Source of the DNA: Desulfobacteraceae bacterium
Lineage (GTDB): Bacteria; Desulfobacterota; Desulfobacteria; Desulfobacterales; Desulfobacteraceae
DNA: 64,000 nucleotides
NCBI GenBank assembly: GCA_016743945.1
Contig: JADGFI010000025.1
Span: 17,768 to 81,767 of the forward strand
Direction: 5' to 3'
In this document: positions 63,938 to 64,000 of the stretch, piece by piece
How the letters are laid out: each line of letters opens with the position of its first letter
Position numbering within the stretch: the first letter of the stretch is position 1
Made by a program: the position numbers and the translations under genes
The notes under the pieces: generated by a model
Seen by the model: only the letters and a program-made list of their open reading frames with translations
The model's database searches: none
What the model was told of the DNA's origin: nothing

Positions 63938-64000
<63 letters not shown>

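Overview
The window looks like a chromosomal segment of a Gram-negative, flagellated, anaerobic-type bacterium, most likely Desulfobacterota (Desulfobacteraceae-like). This is inferred from gene content and order, not from a marker search: a complete Tol-Pal system, FolE2 in place of FolE, a MotAB pair, MshEN-type secretion ATPases, a short PE-synthesis pair (pssA-psd), a PEP-CTERM protein and a bacterial AURKAIP1-like mini-protein. Most of it is ordinary, densely packed core genome with short gaps and ATGA-type overlaps.

Layout. 1-3.4 kb: visibly AT-rich glycan-type cluster (cyclase-family hydrolase, HAD phosphatase, GT2 and GT4 glycosyltransferases). 3.4-8.4 kb: OmpA-like and LPP20 envelope proteins, M18 aminopeptidase, PBP4-type DacB. 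8.4-10.6 kb: a scar of toxin-antitoxin genes (an intact-looking RelE/ParE pair, truncated hipA and hipB, a 52-bp relic of the M18 gene, a second RelE-like toxin whose antitoxin has lost its start). 10.5-17.5 kb (minus strand): greA-rpoZ-ttcA-folE2, psd-pssA and lon-tsaB. 17.7-22.6 kb: prepilin peptidase, CheX, HU, PilZ protein, exonuclease I, rplM-rpsI. 22.7-34.2 kb: a long minus-strand array tolQRAB-pal-cpoB-ruvCAB followed by a four-gene block of a Csd6-like L,D-peptidase, an unrecognised single-pass coiled-coil protein, a Csd4-like M99 peptidase and a bactofilin. The last block resembles the Helicobacter cell-shape toolkit and is the most interesting set in the window. 34.3-39.8 kb: groESL, FmdB, a hidden 31-aa AURKAIP1-like gene, hflKC. 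40-45.7 kb: dciA-like, trmN6-like, tRNA-Ser, then a 1.4-kb segment bounded by a repeat of the tRNA 3' end and carrying only a PEP-CTERM gene, then dnaX-ybaB-recR-ykgJ. 45.8-54.9 kb: MshEN ATPase, HDOD protein, motAB, a degenerate HD-GYP protein, HD phosphohydrolase, LysM protein and a second GspE-like ATPase. 54.9-59.5 kb: SprT/DUF2786 protein, SIMPL protein, YdcF-like protein and an MDR oxidoreductase. 59.6-63.4 kb: an OpuC-type osmolyte ABC operon preceded by the N-terminal remnant of a ProV ATPase. The window ends inside a tRNA-Arg gene.

How the parts fit. Several genes point to an envelope and surface-motility theme: Tol-Pal with cell-shape enzymes, flagellar stators next to a cyclic-di-GMP-type (but catalytically degenerate) HD-GYP protein, a PilZ protein, MshEN-domain ATPases, CheX and a prepilin peptidase. 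Three areas show clear signs of gene gain and loss: the toxin-antitoxin scar, the tRNA-Ser-bounded segment, and the ProV-to-OpuC junction. All functions are assigned by reading motifs; no database search was possible.
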